From positions 1 to 49,172 of the forward strand of contig CASFTJ010000011.1 of assembly GCA_949297715.1 (NCBI GenBank): 49,172 nucleotides of DNA. The letters run 5' to 3'. Below the pieces are notes generated by a model. That model was not told the origin of the DNA. It worked only from the letters and a program-made list of their open reading frames with translations, and ran no database searches. Position numbers and translations under genes: made by a program. The number at the start of each line of letters is the position of its first letter. Positions within the stretch are counted from its first letter, which is position 1. This stretch comes from an uncultured bacterium. Its GTDB lineage: Bacteria > Cyanobacteriota > Vampirovibrionia > Gastranaerophilales > Gastranaerophilaceae. Below are positions 35,280-42,368 of the stretch, in pieces.

Positions 35280-35999
35280 TCATAATTCTCCGGGAATATA
35301 CCTATCGTAATAATATTTCGCATCTAAAAAACCTTTTTTTGTTAGTGCATAATATGTACAACCAATACCTGCATATAGTCCTTTTTCAGATTCGTTACAA
35401 TTATAATTATAGGGATTAGAACAAACTACTTTACCGCCACATGGATATATTTGTTTTTCCATAATGCGGAATGAAAAAGTATCCCGCCCCCAAGCATTTG
35501 GTTTTTTAAACGGCCCATTAACATCAACAGATATAATTTGTCCATAATTAGTAGCACTATTATTACCATAGGAATCTCGACCACCAAATATAAAAAGCCT
35601 TCCATCTTTAGTAATAAATCGTGGACGTGAAAAATATACGTTTATGGGCTGAATACCTTCAGAATTTGCTATAGGATTTCCTGCATAAGTATAATATGTT
35701 ATATTTTGGTTTTCGAAACATTTGTTCGCAGTACAGTCTTTTGCATTATCATAATAACTCATAAAAATTTTATTGAGCTCGGCTTCTTTTGTTAATTCAA
35801 CAAAATTTAAAATATCATCATTTTGTTCAAAAGAAATTAAATTTACTATATTTTGTAATTCTGAATAAGTCTTATTAAGTTGTGTAATTATGACTTTGTT
35901 TTGATGTTTTTGAACTAATGTCTGCATAGTCATAGCAATGACAACTCCAAGAATACCTAAAGTTATCAATACTTCAGCTAGAGTAAAACCTTTTTTCAT
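35280..35999 (-). CDS. type IV prepilin-like protein (pseudopilin)
   Basis: 239 aa. It starts MKKGFTLAEVLITLGILGVV: a short basic leader, G/F cleavage site, Glu at mature position 5 and a hydrophobic helix. It shares with the pilin at 17884-18582 the block ISVDVNGPFKKPNAWGRDTF, the helix after the leader and a Cys-rich C-terminus (CGGKVVCSNP, NCNESEK, GCTYYAL). The two differ in the middle, so they are paralogues rather than recent copies. It is divergent from an XRE regulator, like the first pilin. It is probably a minor pilin or secretion pseudopilin. Confidence 0.9.
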   Translation of the reverse strand: MKKGFTLAEVLITLGILGVVIAMTMQTLVQKHQNKVIITQLNKTYSELQNIVNLISFEQNDDILNFVELTKEAELNKIFMSYYDNAKDCTANKCFENQNITYYTYAGNPIANSEGIQPINVYFSRPRFITKDGRLFIFGGRDSYGNNSATNYGQIISVDVNGPFKKPNAWGRDTFSFRIMEKQIYPCGGKVVCSNPYNYNCNESEKGLYAGIGCTYYALTKKGFLDAKYYYDRYIPGEL

Positions 36000-36034
36000 G
36001 CAAAATCCTCATTAAAATTACTAATTTCTATATT

Positions 36035-36064
36035 TATTATCACATATACTGACATTTTTGTCAA
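36035..36064 (-). promoter_or_regulatory. prepilin promoter overlapped by a dyad
   Basis: On the minus strand TTGACA (36064-36059), 18 bp, ATAATA (36040-36035). The -35 lies within the dyad TGACA-TTTT-TGTCA (36050-36063), a plausible operator for the divergent XRE regulator. Confidence 0.55.
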
Positions 36065-36113
36065 TTATTGTGCTTATTATTTGAAATATAGCACACTTCA
36101 TGCCTTAAATTTA

Positions 36114-36142
36114 CATTTTACTATGCATAAAATTGTAAAATG
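36114..36142. promoter_or_regulatory. inverted repeat at the XRE gene start
   Basis: CATTTTAC (36114-36121) and GTAAAATG (36135-36142) form an 8-bp perfect dyad with a 13-bp spacer ending at the ribosome site GAGGTGG. This fits autoregulation by the XRE protein, or an RNA stem that masks its ribosome site. Confidence 0.4.
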
Positions 36143-36150
36143 AGGTGGAA

Positions 36151-36462
36151 ATGGAAACAAAAGAATTACTCGGACTAAAAATAAAAGAAGTCAGAAAACA
36201 ACGCAAAATCACACAAGAGCAACTGGCTGAAAAATTGGATTTAGATGTCGGATATATTAGCAAACTTGAAGTGGGAAGAAACTTTCCGACAATCGGCACC
36301 CTTGAAAAAATAGCCTCCGCACTTGATGTTGAATTATATGAGTTATTTCAATTTACCAAAGTTAAAGACAAAAACTTCAAAGACGAAATAATTTCAATAT
36401 ACGACAAATTAAGCAAACAAAAACAGTACTTGCTTTATTGTGTTGCAAAAGCTATGGAATAA
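36151..36462 (+). CDS. XRE-family helix-turn-helix regulator
   Basis: 103 aa from the ATG at 36151. A GTG two codons earlier overlaps the ribosome site. The HTH is TQEQLAEKLDLDVGYISKLE with the flanking GLKIKEVRKQRKI and PTIGTLEKIASALDVELYELF, typical SinR/Cro-type. A C-terminal helical tail of about 30 residues (FKDEIISIYDKLSKQKQYLL) may mediate dimerisation. It is divergent from the prepilin at 35280-35999. It differs in sequence from the XRE protein at 17563 but has the same genomic relation to a prepilin. Confidence 0.9.
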   Translation: METKELLGLKIKEVRKQRKITQEQLAEKLDLDVGYISKLEVGRNFPTIGTLEKIASALDVELYELFQFTKVKDKNFKDEIISIYDKLSKQKQYLLYCVAKAME

Positions 36463-36531
36463 AATAATTATCAATTTACTAGCAAAAAAAATATTCAGCA
36501 TTTTTACAATAATCAATAAGGAGATTAAATA

Positions 36532-37068
36532 ATGATACAAAAAGTAAACAGATTAACAATATTTAAAAATTATTTTACCCAAACAGGAAGATTCGCTAAC
36601 GAAGAGATTAAAAATATACGTGAAATGGCTAATGGATGCGTCGATATTTATCAAAAAAAATTACCTAAAAATATCATTGTACTTCAACACGGAACAAAAT
36701 CAAGAAATACAAATAAAACCAGAACGTTATTTATAAATTCAAACGGGACTCAAAATATAACAGAAAGAGAAAAAACCCTTTCAGAAAAAGGTTTTAAATT
36801 AATTTCAATACTGAAAAAATATCTTCCCGGCATCAGCTACCACGAAAGACAAGTGTTAATAAACACAAAAACCGGAAAAATTGAAGAAAAAGCAAACCAA
36901 TATTCAGGATTAGGAAGAGGGTCCAATACAACAGTAATTTCATACGGAAACAGAGAATCCGAATTTCCGGCAACAAAGCTTGCAGGCTCAATACACCCTT
37001 CTATTGCACATAAGATTATATTTGATAAAGGCGGCTTTGGATACAACGAAATGTACATACAATTATAA
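36532..37068 (+). CDS. hypothetical protein
   Basis: 178 aa, basic, no signal peptide or TM segment. It starts MIQKVNRLTIFKNYFTQTGR; a strand NIIVLQHGTKSRNTNKTRTL is followed by a helix (EREKTLSEKGFKLISILKKY), a Gly/Ser loop (SGLGRGSNTTVISYGNRESE) and a C-terminal HPSIAHKIIFDKGGFGYNEM. AAGGAG precedes the ATG. It lies 69 bp after the XRE gene on the same strand and may be co-transcribed with it. The family is not recognised. Confidence 0.65.
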   Translation: MIQKVNRLTIFKNYFTQTGRFANEEIKNIREMANGCVDIYQKKLPKNIIVLQHGTKSRNTNKTRTLFINSNGTQNITEREKTLSEKGFKLISILKKYLPGISYHERQVLINTKTGKIEEKANQYSGLGRGSNTTVISYGNRESEFPATKLAGSIHPSIAHKIIFDKGGFGYNEMYIQL

Positions 37069-37084
37069 TTGTTTTATATAACTT

Positions 37085-37123
37085 AAAAAAGACATACCTT
37101 GACATTAAGGTATGTCTTTTTTA
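37085..37123 (+). terminator. terminator that also contains the tRNA-Cys -35 box
   Basis: AAAAAAGACATACCTT-GACATT-AAGGTATGTCTTTTTT: a 16-bp stem plus T run, ending the 178-aa gene. The TTGACA formed across the stem and loop (37099-37104) is the -35 of the following tRNA promoter. Confidence 0.9.
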
Positions 37124-37127
37124 TGAT
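37099..37127 (+). promoter_or_regulatory. tRNA-Cys promoter embedded in a terminator
   Basis: TTGACA (37099-37104), 17 bp, TATGAT (37122-37127). The predicted start is about 37134, eight bases before the tRNA. Confidence 0.72.
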
Positions 37128-37141
37128 GAAGAAACGAGGAC

Positions 37142-37212
37142 GGCGACATGGCCAAGTGGTAAGGCAGAAGCCTGCAAAGCTTTTACCCCCGGTTCGAATC
37201 CGGGTGTCGCCT
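37142..37212 (+). tRNA. tRNA-Cys (GCA)
   Basis: Complete cloverleaf. The acceptor GGCGACA pairs with TGTCGCC. The D arm is GCC...GGC, and the anticodon arm GAAGC-CTGCAAA-GCTTT has anticodon GCA. The T arm is CCCGG-TTCGAAT-CCGGG. The discriminator base at 37212 is T (U73), the known identity element for cysteinyl-tRNA synthetase. The 3' CCA is not encoded. The following T run may terminate it. Confidence 0.96.
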
Positions 37213-37245
37213 TTTTTAATTTTCAAGATTCTAAAGGGGAAATGC

Positions 37246-37899
37246 ATGCTTAAAAGATTTTTAATTTCAGTTTTTATATTGTTAGGATTGTTTACCGGAT
37301 CTGCTTTTGCAATAGATATAGATTTTAATGGTTATATAGCAGATAAAGCAAATCTACTTTCTCCGGAACCTCTTGAAAATTTAAATTATACTTTGCATGA
37401 TTTAAATAAAAAAACAACTGCAAGTATAGCATTAGTTACTTTAAGCAGTTTAAATGGCGAAAAAATAGAAGATGTAGCGAATAAAGTTATGATTGAATAC
37501 AAAATCGGAGATGACACAAAGAAAAACGGACTTGTATTTGTAATTTCAATCGAAGAAAAACAACTTCAAGTCGTATTAGGCGATGGGCTTGTTAAAGATA
37601 TTGAGCCTAAAAAACTTGAAAATATAATCAGCAAAAATGTTTTACCATATTTTGAAGCCGGAAAATATGAAGACGGAATTTTAAGCGGAACTTATTTAAT
37701 GGCAGATTTGATTGCAAAAGTTAATAATCAAGAGATAGAACATTTTGGAAACATACCAGATCAAAAAAGCTTGCAAAAGCCCTTTAACAAAAATTGGCTT
37801 TGGTTATTGCTGATACCTTTATTTGCGGTTATAGCAGGTATTGTTTTCTTTGCAATCGACAAGAAAAAAACAGATGAAACGCAAGAACAAAATTCTTAG
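37246..37899 (+). CDS. TPM-domain (YgcG-type) membrane-anchored protein
   Basis: 217 aa from the ATG at 37246; the longer open frame would run back through tRNA-Cys and is rejected. A signal peptide (MLKRFLISVFILLGLFTGSA then FA) is followed by a TPM domain (about 25-165). It has GYIADKANLLSPEPLENLNY, TASIALVTLSSLNGEKIEDV, and GLVFVISIEEKQLQVVLGDG. One C-terminal TM segment (WLWLLLIPLFAVIAGIVFFA) and a short polar tail follow. The topology is export with a C-terminal anchor. TPM relatives (YgcG, Psb32/TLP18.3) have been linked to membrane or photosystem maintenance; the role here is unknown. Confidence 0.87.
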   Translation: MLKRFLISVFILLGLFTGSAFAIDIDFNGYIADKANLLSPEPLENLNYTLHDLNKKTTASIALVTLSSLNGEKIEDVANKVMIEYKIGDDTKKNGLVFVISIEEKQLQVVLGDGLVKDIEPKKLENIISKNVLPYFEAGKYEDGILSGTYLMADLIAKVNNQEIEHFGNIPDQKSLQKPFNKNWLWLLLIPLFAVIAGIVFFAIDKKKTDETQEQNS

Positions 37900-37941
37900 C
37901 TAAAAAAAAACTAAGCAAACATTGAAAATCAAATAAAAATA

Positions 37942-38265
37942 GGCGATTAGCAAGGACTCCGCTTTTCGATTGAGTATCGAAAAGGTGGAGGGAAGGTAGC
38001 GCAAGCTGCCAACAAGCTCAAACTTTGATAATTTAATAACTTTTTTATGGGCGATTAGCAAGGACTCCGCTTTTCGATTGAGTATCGAAAAGGTGGAGGG
38101 AAGGTAGCGCAAGCTGCCAACAAGTTCAAACTTTGATAATTTAATAACTTTTTTATGGGCGATTAGCAAGGACTCCGCTTTTCGATTGAATATCGAAAAG
38201 GTGGAGGGAAGGTAGCGCAAGCTGCCAACAAGCTCAAACTTTGATAATTTAATAACTTTTTTATG
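37942..38265 (+). repeat. three 108-bp tandem units fused to the 5' end of tRNA-Val
   Basis: Units start at 37942, 38050 and 38158, nearly identical. Each starts with GGCGATTAGC, the exact 5' end of tRNA-Val (minus its first G in unit 1), and the third ends precisely where the real tRNA starts. Inside each unit are a stem CTTTTCGAT-TGAGT-ATCGAAAAG flanked by CTCC/GGAG, and a hairpin GGTAGC-GCAA-GCTGCC with a GNRA loop. GGTAGCGCA in that hairpin equals the tRNA D-arm 3' side. GATAATTTAATAAC near the unit end could supply a -10. No protein is convincing, although 108 is divisible by three and a repeating frame stays open on the minus strand. Confidence 0.9.
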
Positions 38266-38337
38266 GGCGATTAGCGCAGTTGGTAGCGCATCACATTGAC
38301 GTTGTGAGGGTCACGTGTTCGAGTCACGTATCGCCCA
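38265..38337 (+). tRNA. tRNA-Val (GAC)
   Basis: Complete cloverleaf. The acceptor GGGCGAT pairs with ATCGCCC. The D arm is GCGC...GCGC, the anticodon arm TCACA-TTGACGT-TGTGA has anticodon GAC, and the T arm is ACGTG-TTCGAGT-CACGT. The discriminator is A and no CCA is encoded. It is directly preceded by the 108-bp tandem array, which duplicates its first bases. Confidence 0.95.
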
Positions 38338-38344
38338 GTTTATT

Positions 38345-38372
38345 TTGACAAAAAATATTTTTTTGATAGAAT
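38345..38372 (+). promoter_or_regulatory. promoter of the GNAT gene, leaderless arrangement
   Basis: TTGACA (38345-38350), 16 bp, TAGAAT (38367-38372), then only six bases to the ATG at 38379. No Shine-Dalgarno can fit, so the mRNA should start at or next to the ATG. Confidence 0.65.
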
Positions 38373-38378
38373 TTCACT

Positions 38379-38822
38379 ATGTTTAGAAAAATTCAAGAAA
38401 AAGATAAAACTTTTTATATTAAAACAGCAAACGAATTTTACAATTCTGATGCAGTAGACCATAAAATACCTTTAGATTATATTGAAAACACTTTCAATGA
38501 GTTAATGCGCTCAACAGAATACGCAGAATGCTACATATTTGAAAAGGACGGAGAAAAAGCCGGATACGCATTATTAGCAAAAACTTTTTCTCAAGAAGCC
38601 GGCGGACTTGTTGTATGGATTGAAGAAATTTACATTTTGCCACAATTTCGCTCATTAGGAATCGGAAGTGATTTTCTTAATTTTTTAAAAGAAAACACTG
38701 ACTGCGCAAGATTAAGACTTGAGCTTTGCACTTCAAACACACGAGCTTATACTGCTTACAAAAAACACGGCTTTAACGTCTTAGATTACAAACAAATGAT
38801 TTACGACAAAAATCCCAACTAG
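38379..38822 (+). CDS. GNAT-family N-acetyltransferase
   Basis: 147 aa. The acetyl-CoA-binding motif A is IEEIYILPQFRSLGIGSDFL (the R/Q-x-x-G-x-G/A pattern, here RSLGIG). Motif B is LCTSNTRAYTAYKKHGFNVL. The N-terminal half, with EKDGEKAGYALLAKTF, is the usual GNAT beta meander. The closest style is small aminoglycoside/amino-acid or protein acetyltransferases; the substrate is unknown. The gene is convergent with gcvPA, 12 bp between ends, and its promoter looks leaderless. Confidence 0.88.
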   Translation: MFRKIQEKDKTFYIKTANEFYNSDAVDHKIPLDYIENTFNELMRSTEYAECYIFEKDGEKAGYALLAKTFSQEAGGLVVWIEEIYILPQFRSLGIGSDFLNFLKENTDCARLRLELCTSNTRAYTAYKKHGFNVLDYKQMIYDKNPN

Positions 38823-38834
38823 AGCAATTACTCT

Positions 38835-40079
38835 TTAAACATTCTGCAAATATTTTTCGATATCATCATCCGAAATCATTTCTGTTGCGGCAACCAAAAT
38901 TCTTTTTTCATCAAGCCTTATACCGCCAAGAATACCGTTTTCCTTTAGTTTTTTAAGAAATTTATCAGAATACTCAACTTCAATTACAAATTCGTTAAAA
39001 AAGTTCTTATTAAGCGTTTTAATTCCTTTTAGAGAAAGTTTTTGAGATAATTTGTGTGCTTGTTTTGCTGAAAGGTATCCGACTTGTTTAAAGCCTTTTT
39101 CTCCCAACAATGACAGATATAAAGTAGCACAAAGCCCTATTAAAGCTTGGTTAGAGCAAATATTACTTGTAGCTTTTTCTCTTTTTATATGCTGTTCTCT
39201 GGTTTGAATAGTAAGACAAAAAGCTTGATTTCCGTCCGCATCGACTGTTCTTCCCGCAAGACGTCCGGGTATCTGGCGCATATATTTTTCACAACACGCA
39301 ATAAACCCAGCATGAGGCCCGCCAAATTCCTGCGGAATACCAAGGGTTTGAATATCCCCGACAACAATATCTGCGCCATATTCTAAAGGAGGTTTCAGAA
39401 TTGAAAGCGATGAGATATTTGTACAAACAATTAAAAGAGTATTCACAGGTTTTACTTCTAAAATTTCACCGTTATAATCAGGATTTTGCACCAGAACACA
39501 CGCATAATCAGAAGTATTAATAGGCAAATCCTTGAAATATTCCACCTGAATTTCATTAGCCCAAGCGTAAGTATCAATTACTTTTTTATATTCAGGGTTT
39601 AAGTTTTCCGCGACAAGAGCTTTTGATTTTTTAGAAATTCTTTTGGCCATCAAAATAGCTTCAGCACAAGCCGTTCCGCCGTCATAAACCGTAGCATTTG
39701 ATATATCCATGCCAGTAAGGCGCGAAATCATAGTCTGAAATTCGTACATAACCTGAAGTGTACCTTGAGAAATTTCCGCCTGATAAGGGGTGTATGCCGT
39801 CAAAAATTCCCATCTTTGAGCAACTTGAGATATCGCAGCCGGAATAAAAATATTGTAAACCCCGCCGCCAAGAAAACTTACATAATCGGTTTTATTTTTT
39901 TTTGCAAGCGACTTGATTTTTCTTTGAACTTCCATTTCGCTTATTGCATCAGGTAACTCAAGAGCATTCATCCTTGCAGATCGGGGAATATCGGCAAACA
40001 AATCCTCAATCTTATCCAAACCGCAAACCTTCAGCATTTCTGCTTTTACTTCGTCATTATGTACCAAAAAATTCTTCAT
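38835..40079 (-). CDS. gcvPA: glycine dehydrogenase (decarboxylating) subunit 1
   Basis: 414 aa, slightly shorter than the usual 440-450. This is the alpha half of the two-subunit P protein of the glycine cleavage system. Family blocks include FLGGGVYNIFIPAAISQVAQ, TAYTPYQAEISQGTLQVMYE, ATVYDGGTACAEAILMAKR and GGPHAGFIACCEKYMRQIPG. The PLP-binding lysine lies in subunit 2 (GcvPB), which is absent from this window. It overlaps gcvH by one base (TAATG). Downstream is the convergent GNAT gene, so gcvPB cannot follow in the operon. Confidence 0.94.
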   Translation of the reverse strand: MKNFLVHNDEVKAEMLKVCGLDKIEDLFADIPRSARMNALELPDAISEMEVQRKIKSLAKKNKTDYVSFLGGGVYNIFIPAAISQVAQRWEFLTAYTPYQAEISQGTLQVMYEFQTMISRLTGMDISNATVYDGGTACAEAILMAKRISKKSKALVAENLNPEYKKVIDTYAWANEIQVEYFKDLPINTSDYACVLVQNPDYNGEILEVKPVNTLLIVCTNISSLSILKPPLEYGADIVVGDIQTLGIPQEFGGPHAGFIACCEKYMRQIPGRLAGRTVDADGNQAFCLTIQTREQHIKREKATSNICSNQALIGLCATLYLSLLGEKGFKQVGYLSAKQAHKLSQKLSLKGIKTLNKNFFNEFVIEVEYSDKFLKKLKENGILGGIRLDEKRILVAATEMISDDDIEKYLQNV

Positions 40080-40462
40080 TATTCCAATTCTTCTTTATAA
40101 TCTTCGTATTCCATTAAATCGCCAAGTTCAGCTTCATCGCCTGTTTTTTTAATTTTCACAAGCCAGCCTTTTTCGTAGGAATCTTCGTTAAGAATTTCAG
40201 GGCTGTCAGCAACTTCGTTGTTTACTTCCGTAACTTTTCCGCTTATCGGCATATAAATTTCACTTGCAGCTTTTACAGATTCAACTGTTGCGAAAGTTTC
40301 GCCTTTATGAAATTCCGTCCCAACTTCAGGTAATTCCAAAAACACGATATCTCCAAGCTGCTCTACTGCATAATCAGTTAATCCTACTATGTATTCATCA
40401 TTTTCATCTTCATAAATATATTCATGAGTTTTTGCGCATAAAATCTTTTCTGTTATACTCAT
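40079..40462 (-). CDS. gcvH: glycine cleavage system H protein
   Basis: 127 aa, normal length. It carries the lipoyl arm that shuttles the aminomethyl group between P, T and L proteins. The lipoylated residue is Lys64 in TVESVKAASEIYMPISG. The N-terminus has VGLTDYAVEQLGDIVFLELP. AAGGAG precedes the ATG. It lies 10 bp after gcvT and is coupled to gcvPA by a TAATG overlap. Confidence 0.96.
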   Translation of the reverse strand: MSITEKILCAKTHEYIYEDENDEYIVGLTDYAVEQLGDIVFLELPEVGTEFHKGETFATVESVKAASEIYMPISGKVTEVNNEVADSPEILNEDSYEKGWLVKIKKTGDEAELGDLMEYEDYKEELE

Positions 40463-40472
40463 TCTTTTCTCC

Positions 40473-41579
40473 TTAATTTATTTTAACTATATTCCTTTTT
40501 GTCACAAACGGTCGCTTTACTATTTCGGCATTGTGCAGTTTTTCTCTTATCATAACCTGAACAATTGCGCCGTTGCAAATTTCTTCAATATTTTTTACAT
40601 AACCGAGCGCAATATTGGTATTTAATACAGGTGAAATTCCGCCGCTTGTAACTGTTCCGACTTTTTCACCATTTAAATAAATTTCATACCCGTGTCTTGC
40701 GATTCCTCTATCAAGCATCTTTAACCCGACAAGTTTCTTATGCGTACCGTTTTTAATCTGCTCCATTATAACATCTTTTCCGTTATAATCAGCTTTCTTA
40801 TCCTTCGGAACAGACCACAAAAGTCCTGCCTCTATCGGAGTTGTATCTTCATCCAAATCGTTTCCGTAAAGATGTAATGCCGCTTCCAATCTTAAAGTAT
40901 CTCTGGCTCCTAAACCGATAGGCTTAATCCCGAAAGGTTTTCCTGTTTCTAAAATCTTATCAAACAATTCTTCACTAAATTCATTTTCTACCAAAAGTTC
41001 AAATCCGTCTTCTCCTGTGTATCCTGTTCTGGAAGCCAAAAGCTTTATCCCTGCAACTTTTGCCGGTCTGATTGTAAATGAATTTTGGTTTATATCAAGC
41101 CCCATAGAACTTAAAACCTCAGCAGCTTTGGGCCCTTGTACTGCCAAAAGTGAATAATTGTGAGATTGGTTGTCTATTTTTACATCTAACCCTTTTTTAT
41201 TTCTTACCATCCAGTTTAAATCTTCATCAATTCTCGCTGCGTTACAGATTATAAGATATTCAAGAATGCCAAGTTTATAAATTATTAAATCGTCTATTAA
41301 TCCGCCTTTTTCGTTTGTAAGCTGACAATAAACAGCTTTTTCATAAGTCAATTTTGTTATGTCTTGAGGAACTATTTTATTTAAATATTCCAAAGAATCC
41401 TTTCCTGATACAAACACCTCTCCCATATGTGAAACATCAAACAAACCGACACTTTCTCTTACGGTTTTATGCTCCTCAATTATTGACGTATACTGAACTG
41501 GCATACTCCAGCCCGCAAAATCAACCATTCTTGCCCCTAATCCTATATGCTTGTCATGCAAAAAAGTTTCTTTTGTCAT
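40473..41579 (-). CDS. gcvT: aminomethyltransferase (glycine cleavage T protein)
   Basis: 368 aa from the ATG preceded by GGGGG; a 16-codon upstream extension lies between the promoter and this site and is unlikely. GcvT releases ammonia from the lipoyl-bound aminomethyl group and forms methylene-tetrahydrofolate. Blocks: MVDFAGWSMPVQY, VGLFDVSHMGEV, TGYTGEDGFELLVENE, GLGARDTLRLEAALHLYGND. It is first in the order gcvT-gcvH-gcvPA. The short leader has no room for a glycine riboswitch. Confidence 0.95.
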   Translation of the reverse strand: MTKETFLHDKHIGLGARMVDFAGWSMPVQYTSIIEEHKTVRESVGLFDVSHMGEVFVSGKDSLEYLNKIVPQDITKLTYEKAVYCQLTNEKGGLIDDLIIYKLGILEYLIICNAARIDEDLNWMVRNKKGLDVKIDNQSHNYSLLAVQGPKAAEVLSSMGLDINQNSFTIRPAKVAGIKLLASRTGYTGEDGFELLVENEFSEELFDKILETGKPFGIKPIGLGARDTLRLEAALHLYGNDLDEDTTPIEAGLLWSVPKDKKADYNGKDVIMEQIKNGTHKKLVGLKMLDRGIARHGYEIYLNGEKVGTVTSGGISPVLNTNIALGYVKNIEEICNGAIVQVMIREKLHNAEIVKRPFVTKRNIVKIN

Positions 41580-41598
41580 AATTCCCCCTTTTGAAATT

Positions 41599-41627
41599 AT
41601 TGTCGTCTTAACCGCCTTAAATGTCAA
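41599..41627 (-). promoter_or_regulatory. gcv operon promoter
   Basis: Minus strand: TTGACA (41627-41622), 17 bp, GACAAT (41604-41599). The predicted leader is about 12-15 nt, ending in the GGGGG ribosome site. Confidence 0.65.
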
Positions 41628-41707
41628 TTTTTAATTAGTATTTTTGTTATATTTAATTACATTTTCGCCTTATTTAAAAAGTCCATGATTTACTAAAGCT
41701 TTTATTA

Positions 41708-41713
41708 TATAAT
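41708..41713 (+). promoter_or_regulatory. perfect -10 box, leaderless arrangement at comF
   Basis: TATAAT ends seven bases before the comF-like ATG (41721), with no ribosome site between. The -35 is not clear. Confidence 0.45.
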
Positions 41714-41720
41714 CTTTGCT

Positions 41721-42368
41721 ATGAAAGAGTTTTTTATAGGACTTTTAGACTGGATTTACAAGAAGAAATGCTACTTTTGCAAGCGTTCCGACGAGTGTGT
41801 CAGAATGTGTTCAAAATGTTATCAGACTCTAGAGCATCTTCGCCCTGCGCCAAACAGAATTTTGAGAAGCAAAAATATTTACTGCGCAGGGGTTTATGAC
41901 AAAAATCTCCAAAAACTTATCCGCGGGCTTAAATACCATAACCAGAGAGAACTCTCTAAATATTTGGCTAAATTTATGTATGAATACTGGCTTGAAATCG
42001 GCGGTAAAAGCAATTTTCAAGTAGTTCCGGTTCCAATCTACAAATCAAGAGAAAAGAAACGTAAATACAACCACATGAATCTTGTCGCCGAAGAATTTTG
42101 TAACCTATCAGGATGTACGCTTAACCTTGATTTGATAAAAAGGGTTAAAAATACCAAACCTCAGTACAATCTTAAAAAATCTGAACGTGAAAATAATCTT
42201 AAAAATGCTTTTGAAGTTGATGAAAATAACCTTCTGCCGATGAAAATTTTGATACTTGATGATATTTGCACCACAGGCTCAACTTTTGAAGAAATGATAA
42301 AAGAGTTTGAAAAACATAATATTTTTGATATAACATGTTTTGCTGCCACAACCCCATTTGAGGAATAG
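41721..42368 (+). CDS. comF: ComF-family phosphoribosyltransferase
   Basis: 215 aa. The N-terminal four-Cys zinc ribbon is CYFCKRSDECVRMCSKCY. The ComF body has LIRGLKYHNQRELSKYL, VVPVPIYKSREKKRKYNHM, and the PRPP-binding loop MKILILDDICTTGSTFEEM. ComF proteins are needed for natural DNA uptake in Bacillus and Haemophilus and work with pilus-type machinery. A competence role here is an inference strengthened by the type IV pilus genes. The promoter looks leaderless. The stop abuts the next ATG. Confidence 0.9.
   Translation: MKEFFIGLLDWIYKKKCYFCKRSDECVRMCSKCYQTLEHLRPAPNRILRSKNIYCAGVYDKNLQKLIRGLKYHNQRELSKYLAKFMYEYWLEIGGKSNFQVVPVPIYKSREKKRKYNHMNLVAEEFCNLSGCTLNLDLIKRVKNTKPQYNLKKSERENNLKNAFEVDENNLLPMKILILDDICTTGSTFEEMIKEFEKHNIFDITCFAATTPFEE

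Noticed and set aside
37099-37245. Long open frame upstream of the TPM gene
   Set aside because: It runs through the complete tRNA-Cys gene; the signal peptide starts at the ATG at 37246.
37900-38220. 106-aa repetitive protein on the minus strand
   Set aside because: Open only because the 108-bp unit is divisible by three; no ribosome site or promoter. Kept as an observation, not as a gene.
37942-38265. CRISPR array or integron cassettes
   Set aside because: Units are near-identical along their full length, with no spacers, attC-like variation or integrase.
41580-41627. Glycine riboswitch before gcvT
   Set aside because: The promoter lies within 50 bp of the start and leaves a leader of about 15 nt; no glycine aptamer fits.
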